Below are positions 11,493 through 24,814 of a DNA stretch of 64,000 bases, piece by piece. Numbering within the stretch: position 1 is the first letter of the stretch; every line of letters starts with the position of its first letter. The position numbers and the translations under genes are program-made. A model generated the notes under the pieces. The model was not told the origin of the DNA and did no database searches. It saw only the letters and a list, made by a program, of their open reading frames with translations. The stretch spans positions 42,128,162 to 42,192,161 of the forward strand of contig OU342637.1 in NCBI GenBank assembly GCA_910589415.1, given 5' to 3'. The DNA comes from Malachius bipustulatus (taxonomy: Eukaryota; Arthropoda; Insecta; Coleoptera; Melyridae).

Positions 11493-13152
11493 TATTTTCA
11501 CCGCTTTTTAAATTATTGGCTTTCTGAAATTTTCCATAGTCATGTCATGTTAGCGTAGTGCTTTAATGTGAAAAATTTTCTGTGATAATTTCATTTCATT
11601 TCGTTTCAACACATGCCTTAGAATGGATTTTTAAATTTAAAAATCAAAAAAATTGGCAAAATTTCACAATTTTGTCCCTTTTCCTATGCCCGCCACTGGC
11701 TAACTTTACTTGAAAAATACTATTTTTTACACTACCTTTAATAAATTCGGAAAAAACTGAAAGGAGAGTTTTGAAAACCGAAAGTTTGAAATTTTAGAGG
11801 AATAAACATCATTTAAAAATATTCGAATATATCTCCGCCATTTTTATATTTGCTTCTTGAAATTTTTGAAGGTTAAATGCTATTAGTATAGTAGTTGTCT
11901 ACTATCAAAATTTCCGTTCTATTCCTTCAAAAATAAGCTCATGAATGTTTATAGAAATGTAGACATTTTTACCCTTTTCCTACCCACGCCTCTGGCTTAT
12001 TAATAGAAATGATGCAAATTGTATTGCATTAGCTCAAATTTCAAATAAGTTTATTCCAATCTTGTTAATTTTGTTTAAAAGTTTTTGATCTTGCCTATTT
12101 AGGGGTTCAAAATCTAGCCATTTTCCAAAAATTGAAAAGGCCGCCATTTTGGAATGTCTTTACCTATTTTACTCAAATACAGTACCAGACGACTACTTGA
12201 GGGTATCTTACTCCCAAAAAAATTTCAGCGCTCTAGATTGAAAACTTCGACCAGAAACCGTGCCTCACGGACGGTTTTTTTTCTGAAATTCGGAGGGACA
12301 TCCTGTAGAAGTAACACAACTCTAGGAAAATGTTTTTTACGAAAATCAAACGTCAGCCCTAAGGTTTATAAGAGTAAAAAATTTCGTTCATTAATCTTGA
12401 AAGATGAAGCTACAGGAGCGTTTTTAAAAATTTAGAGAAATTAATTTAAAAAAAACATCATGTAAAAAAAAATCGAATATCTCCGCCATTTTTCTTATTT
12501 ACTTTTTGAAATTCTCAAGGGTTGAAGTCTATTAGTATAGTTGTCTACTGTAAAAATTTCAGTTTAATTACTTCAAAAATGTGCTCATAAATTGTTGGAG
12601 AAATTTAGCCATTTTTACCCTTTTCCTACCCACGCCACTGGCTTATTAATAGAAAAAATGCAAATTTTGTTGCATGAAATTAAATTTCAAGTCATTTACT
12701 TCCAATATTGTGAATTTGATATAAAACTCTTTTTCTATCTAGCTTATACAGGGGTTCAAAAAATAGTCCTTTTTCCAAAAATTAAAATGGCCGCCATTTT
12801 GAAACGGCTCGATCGATTTTGCTCAAGTGCAATACCAGACCACTCCTTATGGATATCTTACTTCCACAAAAATTTCAGTCTCCTAGATTGAAAACTGCGA
12901 CCTGAAATGAGGTGACAAAAACGGGATATGGGGAATTTTGAAAGGACACCCTGTAGAAGTAACGCGACTTTAGGAATTTTTTTCAACGAAAATCTAACGT
13001 CGTTCCAAGGTTTTACAAGGATCCAAAATTTCATTCACTAATCTTGAAAGATAAAGCTACAGGAGCGTTTTGAAAATCGAAATTTCGCGATTTTGGAGAA
13101 ATATATAAATATATAAATATATATATATATATATAAATATATATATATATAT
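11493..13152. repeat. Dispersed repeat A, copy 2 (uninterrupted)
   Basis: Collinear with 1-74 plus 1900-3420, including two head-to-tail units of about 650 bp, each closed by a GGACAYCCTGTAGAAGTAAC box (about 12293 and 12949), and the terminal AT microsatellite (13097-13152). This copy lacks the 1.8 kb tandem insertion and so shows its edges. The frames across it are not conserved in copy 1. Confidence 0.75.
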
Positions 13153-14024
13153 CGTGGGCAGGTGAATTTTGGAAAACCACTTTTTCGTGATCTGGGGGTC
13201 ATGATCGGTGGACATTTGATGAGTTTGGGTGATTTTCGAAAAGTGATGTCGTCCTGAATAGTGTATTTTTTTATTAAAAAATACACTAAAACTTATAAAT
13301 AGTACAGACCTACCTAATTTTGATTGAAATAAAAACATATTATTCGGATTCGCTTATGAATAATTTCTTAAAGGAATTCTCATACCTAGATACCTATACA
13401 AAGTAATTTTTGCGACAAAAATCGGGAAAAGCCCTAATAACGGAACACATATTATAGTCCAGTCCGTAAAGTGAAAAATATAGCAAAGTTTATAAAAAAT
13501 CTTATCTAAGATATTCTTTCAATAATTGTTAATGAACCGGTTATAGAACATAAACAGACAAAAATTATAGTTCTGGGGGTGTAGCGCATCCCCCCCCCTC
13601 GCCCAAAAAAGAACCATCCCTTTGGTGAAAAAAGTATTTTTTTTTTGCTAGTATAACTCGTTAATCGTTGGAAAACTTAAAAAAATACGTATTACCTAGA
13701 GAAAGGAAGCAGAAAAGCTATTATAGAGTGATTTTGCAATTTTTTCGTATATGTCATAGTTTTAGAGTTATTTAGTATATTTAAGAAATTGTAAATTTTC
13801 TATTTTTGATGCTCACGAATTTTTTGTTACTTTAAATTTTGGCAAAAAATGAAATTACTCGAAAACCAAACAACTTATAAATAAAAATAAAAATGTGTTT
13901 TGAAGGGGACATGAATACTTAGAACTCTTTTTTGCCTTCCTCTCTGATTATGAATATTTTTTGGTAGGTACATATTACAATATGGTAAATTGTCTGTCTA
14001 TTGTGGGTCTTATAATAGTAGGTA
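13153..14024. other. No gene recognised
   Basis: AT-rich; a C-run at about 13591-13598. Nothing supported. Confidence 0.5.
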
Positions 14025-14140
14025 TATTCTTCAACGAGCGAAGAATGATAGCTATTATTCACGAGAACGAAAATTTCACAGGCGAGTGTTGGAACGTTTG
14101 AGTGGATAATAGCTATTCTTCGCGAGATGAAGACGCTATT
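14025..14140. repeat. Box-punctuated hairpin P4
   Basis: GATAGCTATTATTC pairs with GGATAATAGCTATTC, and outer CTTC pairs with GAAG. Boxes are AACGAGCG, CACGAGAACG, the apex region AGGCGAGTG, TTGAGTGG and CGCGAGATG. The apex is less regular than in P1-P3. Confidence 0.6.
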
Positions 14141-14254
14141 TTCTTTTCGACCTTTTGAGAAAATTTATTAAAATTAGTTCAAAAAATAAATAAAACTTTT
14201 CAATAGATTTATTTTCTTGATATTTGCGTTGTCGTTTTTTACTAAATCCCCAGT

Positions 14255-14345
14255 TATTTCAATTATCAATAAAAGGATATTCTGGAATGGAGAGCAACTC
14301 CGAGGTCATTTTTTATCACACCACCACCCAGTCATTTTATATATT
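14255..14345 (+). repeat. Dispersed repeat fragment shared with 46.7 kb
   Basis: ATTATCAATAAAAGGATATT followed by a TGGAGAGCAACTCCGAGGTCA-like block and CCACCACC; the same order occurs at about 46665-46755, just before Tc1-like transposase relics. Probably part of the same decayed element family; no coding sequence here. Confidence 0.45.
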
Positions 14346-14499
14346 GTTAAGGGGACATATATCTCTATAAATATTTTCATGAATAGATATTACCTAACCC
14401 GGTTATTATGACCTGTCTGTCAGGTCAGGTTAGGTTCGCTGGCTAGACTAGCTAGACTGGCTAGACTAATAAAGAAATAAAAAATGTTGAAAACGCTAC

Positions 14500-14890
14500 A
14501 TTTGAATTTTTAGTGAAAACGGTTATTAAAAATTTTGATAGTATTGCTTTTTTATAGCAATTAAATCTGGCATTCTGAAAAACGAAAAAAAAAAAATTAA
14601 AAACCGGTTCAGAAATTTTCAACGAGAAAAAAGCTGCCCTGTGCTGTGACGTCGGATTCTACTCCACTGGGTGCTTCGGTGATACCTATAGAATTTTTCC
14701 CTTTATTGGTCCACTCTGTAAAAAGATAAAATAAAAACAAGTTTCGTAATAACGATACTTATATTAAACACTCTGTATCTCGGTTAAAAAGCATTTTCGG
14801 AAAAAAAATTATTTAAACTTTCTAAATATTTTAGCTTTATCTACACGTCCTTCAGTTTATGGTACTCTATTTAGAAACACATTTTTGTAG
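14500..14890. repeat. Dispersed repeat R2, copy b (empty site for FB1)
   Basis: Matches both flanks of FB1 at 9.2/9.8 kb but runs straight across the insertion point: TCTGTAAAAAGATA is followed directly by AAATAAAAACAAGTTT. Confidence 0.65.
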
Positions 14891-15319
14891 ATTCAAAAAT
14901 TCGCTTTGGAAAATACACAAAAATGGTAAATGTTGAAAAAATAATATTATTTTTGTTTTGTTATTTCAATATAAACAATACAAACATATTCTTCTCATCC
15001 TTGAAAACAATAATACACAACCTCAACTTGTTTATTATCCTATAAGTCCTATTTTCCCGCTGTCATAATAATTCTTCCCGCACTTTGTCCTGATTACTAA
15101 CCGCCAATGTATTATTGCCATACCAGTTTATTATCGGGACTGACAAGAAGTGCCAGAGGAATTAAATAAATACTAGTCGGTAAAATTTAAAAAGAAATAA
15201 TCCCTGCCAGGGTGAGAAATGGTATCTTATAAAGACACTCCACCAACTGTCAATTAAATATCACTGTCATTATTTAAATCTTGGTGTCCTACAGTTTCAC
15301 TATGGCACTTATTATAAGG
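14891..15319. other. No gene recognised
   Basis: AT-rich sequence between R2 and the inverted R1 fragment; no supported reading frame. Confidence 0.45.
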
Positions 15320-15432
15320 GTGAAGGACGTACCTATAGTAACACCAGGAAGGTATTCATTTGCTTTGCAAATGCATGGTTAGCAAAAAAAGGCTCTAAAA
15401 ATCGGTCTAGGGAGTCCGGTCCTGGTTAGCAC
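15320..15432 (-). repeat. Dispersed repeat R1, partial inverted copy c
   Basis: Reverse complement of the last 110-130 bp of R1 copy b (GGACTCCCTATACCGATT through TTCCTGGTGTTACTATAG). Confidence 0.7.
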
Positions 15433-15444
15433 CGGTCCTGGTTT

Positions 15445-16214
15445 TGGAATGTCAATATTTAAGGAGGTGATTTTTGAGTCCATTTTAACAAGAAAACTTC
15501 ATAAGAACGTATGTCCTAAAAGTCTTAACTTTTGAGATACATGGTGGTAATAGTTTTTAAAAATAAATAATTTTTTCATAATATCTGTAATACCGCTCTG
15601 GATATTTTAATAAAATTGAATAGACAGGTATTACTCATCAAGAGGAATTTTTTCATGTACCACATTTCGTTTTATCTCCACTAGTGACATCTTGCAGAAT
15701 TTTACCTATGAATATTTTTATATTTTTTATTGTCATTTAACGACAATCTTGTGATATTGTAGAGAAACAGATTTTATTTTTTTTAACGAAAACCGTGCAT
15801 GGGACTGAAAAAAAATAAGGAATCAAATTTGCTTGGAAATGAATGGGGATCCCAAAAATGATTTCTATTTGAACAGAAATCAGTGGCGTACCATCAATGT
15901 CTGCTAAAATGTGCCGGTAAAATTCTACACGATCGTGCACCATCGTCACTAAGTGGAAATAAAATCAAACGCGGTACATGAAAAAATGCCCCTTGATGCG
16001 GAGTACCTGTATACGAAATTTCATTAAAATATCCAGAGCGGTACGTGTATTACAGATATTACGAAAAAATGATTTATTTTAATAAAACTTTACCGCCCTG
16101 TATCTCAAAAGTTAAGACTCTTAGGACATACGTTCTTATGAAGTTTTCTTCTTAAAATGGACCCAAAAATTATCCTCAAAATATTGACATTCAATTACAT
16201 AACACCCTGTATAC
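15445..16214. mobile_element. Foldback element FB2, left end lost
   Basis: The arm at 15446-15600 (AATGTCAATATTT, CATAAGAACGTATGTCC, GTCTTAACTTTTGAGATAC) is complementary to 16085-16192. The right end is intact: ACATAACACCCTG followed by TA. The left end lacks the CAGGGTG terminus and abuts R1 copy c, so R1 insertion or rearrangement removed it. The spacer has no credible reading frame. Confidence 0.65.
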
Positions 16215-16361
16215 TGTAATGAAAAATTGGGTTCAGCTGTAAGAAACCGGTGATTTCAAGTTTGGATCTAATTTGAATATTATGACAATTAAATTTATGA
16301 CTTGTAACAAATAAAAATTATTAGTAATTAATAATAATTATAAACGTAAAAAATAAATATA

Positions 16362-17310
16362 CAGGGTGTCCCACGACGTGACTGCCATAGCTTAAGGGTA
16401 GGTGTAGTTTTTCAAGGCGATTCAGGATCTGGTTTTGAAATTTTCCTGAGGCCCTTCGTTTCGATTATACAGGGTGATTTGTTCAATTTGCCGAAATCTT
16501 TGATGAGCGATATCTTTTGAACGAATTGATCGAATTTTACGAAATTTGGTAGATATGCTCTACTAATGATACTTATTACCTCGCATTTTTCGCCGATTCG
16601 AAAACTGCAGGGCCGTACTTATTATTTTGATATCTTTCGGTTTTGTCGAAAGGTTCAGCCTGTATGCATTTTATTCAAAGTTTGGTGCCATTTTCTAAAA
16701 CTACGTGAAAAATGCTACAATTGTGGTAAAAAAACTACTTGGCATCATTAAACTGAATCGAGAAGAAATTTCAGTTTTTTAGTTTTTTATTCGGGATTTC
16801 AATTCATGTGTTGTTGATAATTTAAGAAAAATCAAATGTGGTTTTTTAAAACTTGCGTATTTTGTAGTTATTTCAAATAAATTTACTTTATCTACAGATT
16901 TAGCCAAGATTAGGGACCCTTCTACAGATTGTTTCGAGCTAAAAATAAGTTTCAACAGCAAAATAAATAACACAATTTAACACATTACCACATAGACAAA
17001 TAAGTCAAGGAAACGTGTTGAGTTTGATGGGTGGTCTCCTTGACCATTACCTGCACTGAATTGTAGTTTTTCTTCCCAAAATTTTTGTTGATATTTTTCT
17101 TCCTGTTTCGTTTATGTGGATACTTGTTTGTCTATGTGGTAATGTGTTAAATTGTGTTATTTATTTTGCGGTTGAAACTTATTTTTAGCTCGAAACAATC
17201 TGTAGAAGGGTCCCCAATCTTGGCTAAATCTGTAGATAAAGTAAATTTATTTGAAATAACTACAAAATACGCAAGTTTTAAAAAACCACATTTGATTTTT
17301 CATACTGTAA
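16362..17310. mobile_element. Foldback element FB3, right end lost
   Basis: Begins TA-CAGGGTGTCCCACGACG, the same family as the intact element at 23062-24082. An inner inverted repeat of about 170 bp (16826-16998 against 17138-17310) surrounds a spacer. The outer 460 bp of the left side has no partner at the right, so the right side is truncated. Confidence 0.65.
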
Positions 17311-20300
17311 TGTAATGTAAATAAATACATAAATAGCTTTTTCTGTCAAGGGTGTCCATGATTTTTTTTGTAATTTGAATTTTCTGTGATTTATTACAAC
17401 TATAATAGGTAGGTATTGTTTTTCTTAAAAAAAGACTAATAAAATTTTGACAACTGTTTTGCCTTAATATTGCGCTACTACCTCTTAAATGCTGTCGATA
17501 ACAGTTATATTAAATACTCATCACCTACTTTATTGGCGCAATAAAAGTAAAGAAAACTAATCCCCTAGTTCAGGTTGATATATTTTTATTATTGGTAACC
17601 TTTATTAATGCTTGATTAAAAACCGCCTGAGCGTGTTTAAATCCAACTTTCAAAAACGCGCATGTTTTAAAGCATTCACAAGTTCATCAACGTAACCGGA
17701 GAAATAATACCTTAACTTTTATTTGTTATTCTAGCCGGAAGTACCTACCAAATAAAATAATTACTGACAAATCTTAATTCAAATAATTAACAATTTATGA
17801 TTTGAAAATGTACCAATAATAAAAAGTAGCGTAAAGTATTCGTGGACACCGGGTCTTAAAAACACTGTCTCTATTTCGAGCACTCCGACGTGCTCAAAAA
17901 TTCGCGGGTGTTTCAAAGACCTTAATAATATCCACTCATACTTTAATATACTATAATAGTTAATACAATGTTTAAATTACTAAGAAACTAACTATAACTA
18001 AATATATTTCTTAAAACAATTTTCAAAATTCACAATTTACAGAATTAGAATAATACAATTGCCTAGAAATGTGAAACACACCGCTTAAGTCCTTTATGGC
18101 TCCAATTCCATCCCACCATGCCAATTGAAATTCCGAAACTTCTCCCGGAAATTACTCAAGTGGTCAGTCAGTTAACTGCATATGACTGCTATATCTCATA
18201 CGATAGTATCATCAAGGGAACGGAACGAAATGTCTTTAATAAAACTACCTACTCGAACCCTTACATGAAAGTTTAATGTTCGACAAACCTGCAACGAATG
18301 TTTTATCAAAATCGGAATGTGACATAAAAACTAAGCTCACATCTAGGAGTTTGCCTGCTATTTCAGACAGAGCAAAACCATTGTTTTAAAGCACTTCAGT
18401 TTAAATTCTCACTTCCTAGCGCTTGTGGTTGATAGGTTTTCTAAAGGCTTATCAAAAGCGAATAGTTCCGGGGATTAAACTTAACTGCAGTGATTTGTCA
18501 AATTAATGGAGTAGAAACAGTTGTTGTTGAAGGTCGACTTCGCTGAGAATAAAACGCGCTTTAATCAAAACTCTGATAGCTTTAAGATTTCTTAATTACT
18601 CTGACGTTTCCTTTTCTTGATAATGAAAAATCCCATTTACGAAATGAAAGAGTAAAAAAAGTCGATTTTTTACATCAAAACTTGTAGTCTTGAATAAATA
18701 ATGATCTCTTACAAAGATAAATAATATTGTTGAAAGGCAGGAGATATTTTGTTAAAAAACATTGAAGTTATTCCATTTATACTCACCATAAAGTCAATAA
18801 AAAATTAATTATTAACGAGACGTTTATAGGTATACTATACAGTTATTGGCTTCCTTATAAATGTAATAACTTTAAGCCGGAAATATTCTAGAGATTCTCA
18901 TCATAACCATTTATTAATATAATATGCGGTTTTCGGACTCAATCTTAATTACCCATATTCAGAAGACCCTGTGGGAAGCAATCTCGTAATTATACCCGAA
19001 TTGTTCCTGTGATCCTATCTTAAATAAGAAATGAGACCCAGGAACTCTTAGAAATTCCCAGATGACCCTGAGATCATGATGCTTGTAAACGTTGGTTACT
19101 TTTATGTAAGTTCCAATTTTCAACCTGCAAAATGCAGATAAAAACAGAACTAACAGTCATCAGTTCACTGTTCGCATGTAACGACATAATATGTGTATTA
19201 GACATGACGATGAAATTTTTAATATTATATTAAGCCTTTAAAGGAATCTTAGTACAAAAGTGCTTCCTCAAGAAGTTATGGCACCATATATTTTTAGTAA
19301 CCAAAACTGTGATCAACCTGAAAATTGATATGTCAGTTTAAGAAGAGTTTCAATGCTACCGTTCGTCAGAGTATTAGCACAATGTAGAGGGCGCTGTCGG
19401 CAGATTTTTTTGGTTTATCTTCTACAATTTTTTTTTTATATCAATCGTTTTCTCACTATGATGGATAACTTTATAGAGAATACGTTATTTTTACATAAAA
19501 AAGTTCTACTTATTTCATGTCGAAAGTACCATGGAATAGAAGACAAAAGCTTTTTTTCTTGAGAAACGTCAATGGTGAAAACTAAAATCAACTATCGTCT
19601 TTTGTTTTAGACTCGTTATCTGCATGAACTCGATTTTCCGATTTTTCCTTTTTACTCTCCCTCTCAATTAACTGGAATTAGAAGGAAATAGTTTACAAAT
19701 TCTGCGCACACTGTTTTAAAAGAAAGGCAGAGGCGTAACAATTTTTTTTTTAATAATTCAATGTTCGAGTTACAATATGACATAAATTTATCTTTTTTAA
19801 TGAAAACCATAGTTGGCCATCCTTAGAAAGACAACTTTCTTCTACTACAATTATCATGTGGAGTCGATTAAGTTATTTTCATTGCTTTTTTTGAAAAAAA
19901 TAATTATTATTATTTCAAATATATTCAATATAATGATAAAATAATAAAAATACTGAAGACGGCTAAGAAAATAATTTATTTATTGTATTCACATCGCTTT
20001 GAAATATTAGTGGCTTTGAGGGCAATATTCATATGAACGTTCGAAACTAAATTAAGTCAGCTTAATGAAGTTGGCACCCCTAAATTCGGATTTTTATAAT
20101 ATTCAAACGGTATTTGTTTGACTACAATTTGGATTTGACTACAATTGGACGTTTGTCCAATTTGTCCACCCGAAATTTTCATTTGTCTCCCCCCTTAAGG
20201 CAAACTTATGACCTAATGCGTGTTTTTATAAAATTCAAACGGCATTCGTTTGTCCACGATTTTTACACTTTTGGCTAATCAAAATTTTTGTTTTCGTGCT

Positions 20301-22216
20301 AAGGCACCACCGAATCTGGTACTAGCCTGTATATGATGGTATTAACGAATTTAGTAATAAGTAATTTATATAGTTATGCAATTAATTTGTTTTAAGAAAA
20401 CAACAAACTTATGATTTATTTACCTGTTTTTCTATAAATAATAACAAACCTTGTAATGGTTCCATAAAACAATAAAATCTAATTAGATGTTTACAATAAT
20501 TAGACTTGTACTATTTTTTTTTTATTAAACTTCAATTGTCTTTTTTTCGTATGATGAAGCAACAACGGTATTTCGTAATATACATTTTTTATTGTATTCC
20601 AATTAAGCAGCGACACGACTCTGATTCATTATATTATTTTTGCGTTGAATTGTTTTCAGAGTTTTAGGAAATACCCTATGGAATATTTCCATGCCCTGAT
20701 TAGTGGTCCAGGTAAGTCAAGCCAGTTCTTTAGTTACCATAGTTTTACGATTAAATTCGAGTTCGAGTTAATTAGTTTAAAGTTTTTAGTAAAGTATAAT
20801 CTAGAAATATAAAAGTGTATTTTCAATAACTATAAAGTAAAGATAGTGGCAACAGTGCTTATTCCAACCTTTTTCACATTAGGTTTCCAACATTCGTAAA
20901 ATTTTAGTAATTTCTTAAAAACAAATCACATTTTCCTAAAACTAACGGTATCCAATAATATTATATTCAAGTATGGGTTGATATTAAAAACTTTAAACCA
21001 CGCGCCAATTTTTTTAAATAAATTTTAAATAAAGCGGCTATTTATAAGACCCATTTCCCCGTATTCACAAACGATAATTATCAAATAATTACGTAATCAG
21101 TTATCTCCATCTCATTCTTATGCAAATAAACTGTATATCTCCACCTCATTCATTTAATTATTTTCCAGATATTACAGGGCCAGAACGTTTTGTGAATACG
21201 GGCATTTATCTACAAAAAAATACTCTACGCTAGTTTTTATTGTTGGTAAATTTTGTAGGTACTTAAGTGTTGTACAAAGATATATTTGCTAATGCTTTTT
21301 CTACTAACGAAACCACGGGACTGTAAACGCGGTTGAGATTTTATTATTAATTATTTCGTATTAAAAATCGAGCCATATAATTTCGAATTGTTGAAGAATA
21401 GGAACAGCACCTACCTTGTCGGCATCTACGTCTGGCTCGTGGGGCCCCAGGTAGTCTTCTGGCTCTATTCACACACTGGAACCATCACCCTAACTTAAAA
21501 TGTTTTTAATAAAAAGGAGCAAAGAAGCAAATTTTGACTAATGAATAAGATGTGTGTTATTTCAACGAACCGCCGTCACTCGCGTTCTCGCCGGTGTCTT
21601 TTTCGAAAGTGAATTTTCAATTGAGTGGGGGGAAATTAGAGGGAGAGCGAGCGCTGTTCTTCCTCTTCTCGGCGGTACCATTCCATTGAAAATCATATGG
21701 CTGATACTCGATATGAACAAATAATTTTTTTCTAAATTTTATTATCTTCTGAATCTTAAACTGACTGAACTAAGATATTCTAATTCCTGTTTACTGATTT
21801 TTAACCTCTACCGAGTGATTATCTTAAAAATATTCATCCTAGGGATCACGGAAACAATAAAAGATACTTATTGAGAATATGAAACAACATTTGTGGCAAC
21901 TTCAGTCGTTGCGAAATATGCTGAAAAAAAATTAAAAATCGGGATTTATTTTTTTTAATATTTCTTATTATTTAAAATAAAATAATTAGTTTTCATAGGT
22001 TTATGTATTATGAAAGTCATCAAAATTTTGAAAGCCGACTAGGGGGGGGGGCTATTCTCGAGTTCGTGGAAGTCGATTACTACGTGAGAGTTCACATGAA
22101 AACCGGTCAAACTACGGTACCTGCATTACCGACAGTCAACTTAACTTCAAAGAATGTCAGTTTTTTCACGAGCGTACAATCGTCTAAAAATTCACACAAT
22201 CTATTATTAAGTGAAC
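17311..22216. other. Long interval with no recognised gene; one GC-richer island
   Basis: I see no supported gene or clear repeat in these 4.9 kb. The exception is 21405-21690, GC-richer than its surroundings. On the minus strand CAAG is followed by GTAGGT (about 21410-21417), a perfect donor-like site after a short open stretch; on the plus strand a short hydrophobic frame crosses it. Neither matches a family I know, so it may be a non-coding exon, promoter-proximal sequence or chance. Confidence 0.4.
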
Positions 22217-22220
22217 TTAT

Positions 22221-23022
22221 CGTCACCTTAAAACAGAACTAGCCCAAGTCCAAAAACTACATTTTTCAGGAAACGTTTTTTTTCTCTAGCTGCTTTAATT
22301 ACACAGATATTTTAATATAAATTTGTACAAGTATTTTAAATTAGTTTCAATTACAGCATGAATTAAATAAGAAACGAATAAGTTAAAGAAAAAATATGGA
22401 CATAGAATATTTTTTTAGCTGGTAAGTATTCCAAGTCCATTTTCTGGACTTAGGTTAGTTAAGTATGTGTTTTGGACATAGTATACTTCTGAAAGTTCAT
22501 TTTATTAGCTCAAGATCAAAACTCTCAATGTTCGCTTAGCAATAAAAGCCGCAAAGCTTCTATTTGTTCCAAAAACAGTATATCCTTGAAGGTTATCTTG
22601 CAGTTAACACTAAATGGGCATTGATCGGTAAATAAAAATAGTTTCTCAAAATTACGAAGCACAATTAACCTAAGTCCACCATTTATTGGACATAGGATGT
22701 TATTTGAAAGCAGAACTAGTATAAGTCCTAACACAACACTAACCAAGGTTACCTTATGGTAATAAGCATAGCTCTGCATTGAAAATTATTTACTGGAGCA
22801 TTGACATAGGTTCTTTCTCGCGAACTTAGGATAGTTCTGCACTAAAAATTTGAGCACCCTTGGACATAGGCTTATTTGTAACTTACCGTATACGGGATAA
22901 ATAGAATCATTAGGACTTAGATTAGTTCTGCATTCGATCGGCGACACCTTACTCTATTGTTTTGTATAAAAAACTCATTTTTGGCAAAAATGGACTTAGG
23001 CTAGTTCTGTTTTAAGGTGACG
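22221..23022. mobile_element. 802 bp non-autonomous DNA element with GGACTTAGG-type motif array
   Basis: Perfect terminal inverted repeats of about 22 bp (CGTCACCTTAAAACAGAACT), flanked on both sides by TTAT as a 4 bp target duplication. The inner part of the TIR, read as GGACTTAGGCTAGTTCTG, recurs at least eight more times inside in both orientations (for example 22438, 22475, 22668, 22716, 22804, 22862, 22914, 22991) in degenerate form. No coding sequence survives. Superfamily unknown. Confidence 0.75.
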
Positions 23023-23061
23023 TTATTTGAAACTTGTTTTAGTCATCTGTCAACATTTATA

Positions 23062-24082
23062 CAGGGTGTTCTACGACATGACTGCCATAGCCTGGGACTG
23101 TTGTGTTGCTGTGGTGATTTCAAGTCAAAAAAAAATGTCTAATGAACATATACCCGGAACGCTATTCTAACAGAACTAGAAACATTTGAAATTTTAAATA
23201 AGCCCACTAATGCAGGTATTAGGTTCGGCTGGTGCTTTTGTTATTATTATAAAGGCCAGGTGGCTGTGAATCACCCATTAGTATTTATTATGACAGTAAA
23301 CGTCAATTAAAATAATTTTGCGTGTTTATTTGCGTGTGTTAAATTGAAATAATCCTAAAGGTGTGTTAACTTTTTCTAATTAAGAATACGTCGACATTAA
23401 TTTTGTCTACCACTTCAATTCTAAGAAGAGCTATACTATGTACCTATACAGCAACTGGGTGGACATTTTTAGCAACTAATTTAATACAGCGATTTCTTCT
23501 TAAATTGTTTTTTAAATTATAGTAGGATTAACTTTAAAAAGTCAGATGTGACGTCACACTAACCGTCCGAATTAATATTTTTAATTTCACCAGAAAATGT
23601 CAAACAGTTAATTATTGTCAAGTTGTGAACGAGCGTAAATTATTGAAGGAATCATTCAAACAATGAATTGAAGCGCTTACGTCAGTTTGAGAGCCACTGA
23701 CAACTACATAAAATTTATTCACGTAATGACATTCTATCCTCTGTGTTGTGCATTTAATTCTCATTCAAAACCAATGTTGACGTATACTTATTTATGCGGG
23801 ATGGAGTGTTTAGACAAACTGGACGGTTACTATAAAACCACGTATATGAAACAAAATAAATCGAACTGTCAAAAGGATGTGTACCTATTCTTAATCGATA
23901 TGTATGACTTTTTAGACTTTATTGGACTATAGTAGAAAATTCCTACTTTTTGTCTAAAATTTCAAATGCTTCTAGTTCAGTTAGGATAGCGTTCCGGGTG
24001 TATGCTTATTAGACATTTTTGACTTGAAAACACCCCAGCAACATAGTCCCAGGCTACGGCAATCATGTCGTGGGACACCCTG
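23062..24082. mobile_element. Foldback element FB4, CAGGGTGT ends, TA target
   Basis: Terminal inverted repeats of about 140 bp (23062-23205 and 23945-24082) ending CAGGGTGTTCTACGACATG, flanked by TA. Same family as FB3. The interior of about 740 bp contains an 81-codon frame (23687-23932) with no recognisable domain; I regard it as chance or as decayed sequence. Confidence 0.75.
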
Positions 24083-24814
24083 TATATTACTGGTATATTC
24101 TTAGTAAAAAAAAACACTTAGCAGGCAGTTTACTTACAGAAAATTCGGTACACAGAATTGCCATACAGTAAAGTTTGCCATGTAGGTTTTCTTACGGATG
24201 CTTATTTTCAAAAGGGCCGGATGAGAAGTTCTTATTTAGATCACTACGTTGTCCGTGTATCTGTGAAGGCACATTTTCTCAGTAGCTGTTAAGGATATCC
24301 AGTTATATAATAGATACCAAATACTAAAATTTAAAGCTCAGACCCGTAATATGTTTCGAATACCCACTAAAATAGGATTCATCGTTCTCTAGCTGTGCTT
24401 TTCATTTTGTTTCTTTTTTAGAATTTTGCTTTTTCCACTTGCTACCTACGCCTGTAACAAAATGTTTCAAAAATATGACATCCAGCTGCTCAAACATCTG
24501 CATGTCAAGTTTGTACTTTGAATAGGAACGATCTCCGGTTATTGTTCAATTCTCACGAACTCTAAAACAGCCCCACAGATATAGATCGTAAGATATTTAT
24601 GGTCAACGTTTGAACTTTGTTTTCTTTTATGCCTGCCATATTATTCGTACATATTATTCGGTATTAAAAAAATAAAAAAAAATCAAGGCAACCAACAATG
24701 TATCCATTGAAAAATAATTATTTTATTCTTCTTTTTTCGATATTTTTCATCGTTTGACGGTACCTAATTTAACGTCACATTGCTTACCTTGTGGTGTGTA
24801 TGACATTAATATGA

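Noticed and set aside
12154..12435. 93-codon frame in repeat A
   Set aside because: The frame is broken in the other copy of the repeat.
13038..13338. Two overlapping minus-strand frames rich in Tyr and Ile
   Set aside because: They read through the AT microsatellite at the end of repeat A.
19353..19562. 69-codon frame
   Set aside because: No domain, AT-rich codon content and no splice or promoter context; expected by chance.
22525..22779. 84-codon minus-strand frame
   Set aside because: It is inside the 802 bp element and built partly from its repeated motif; no domain.
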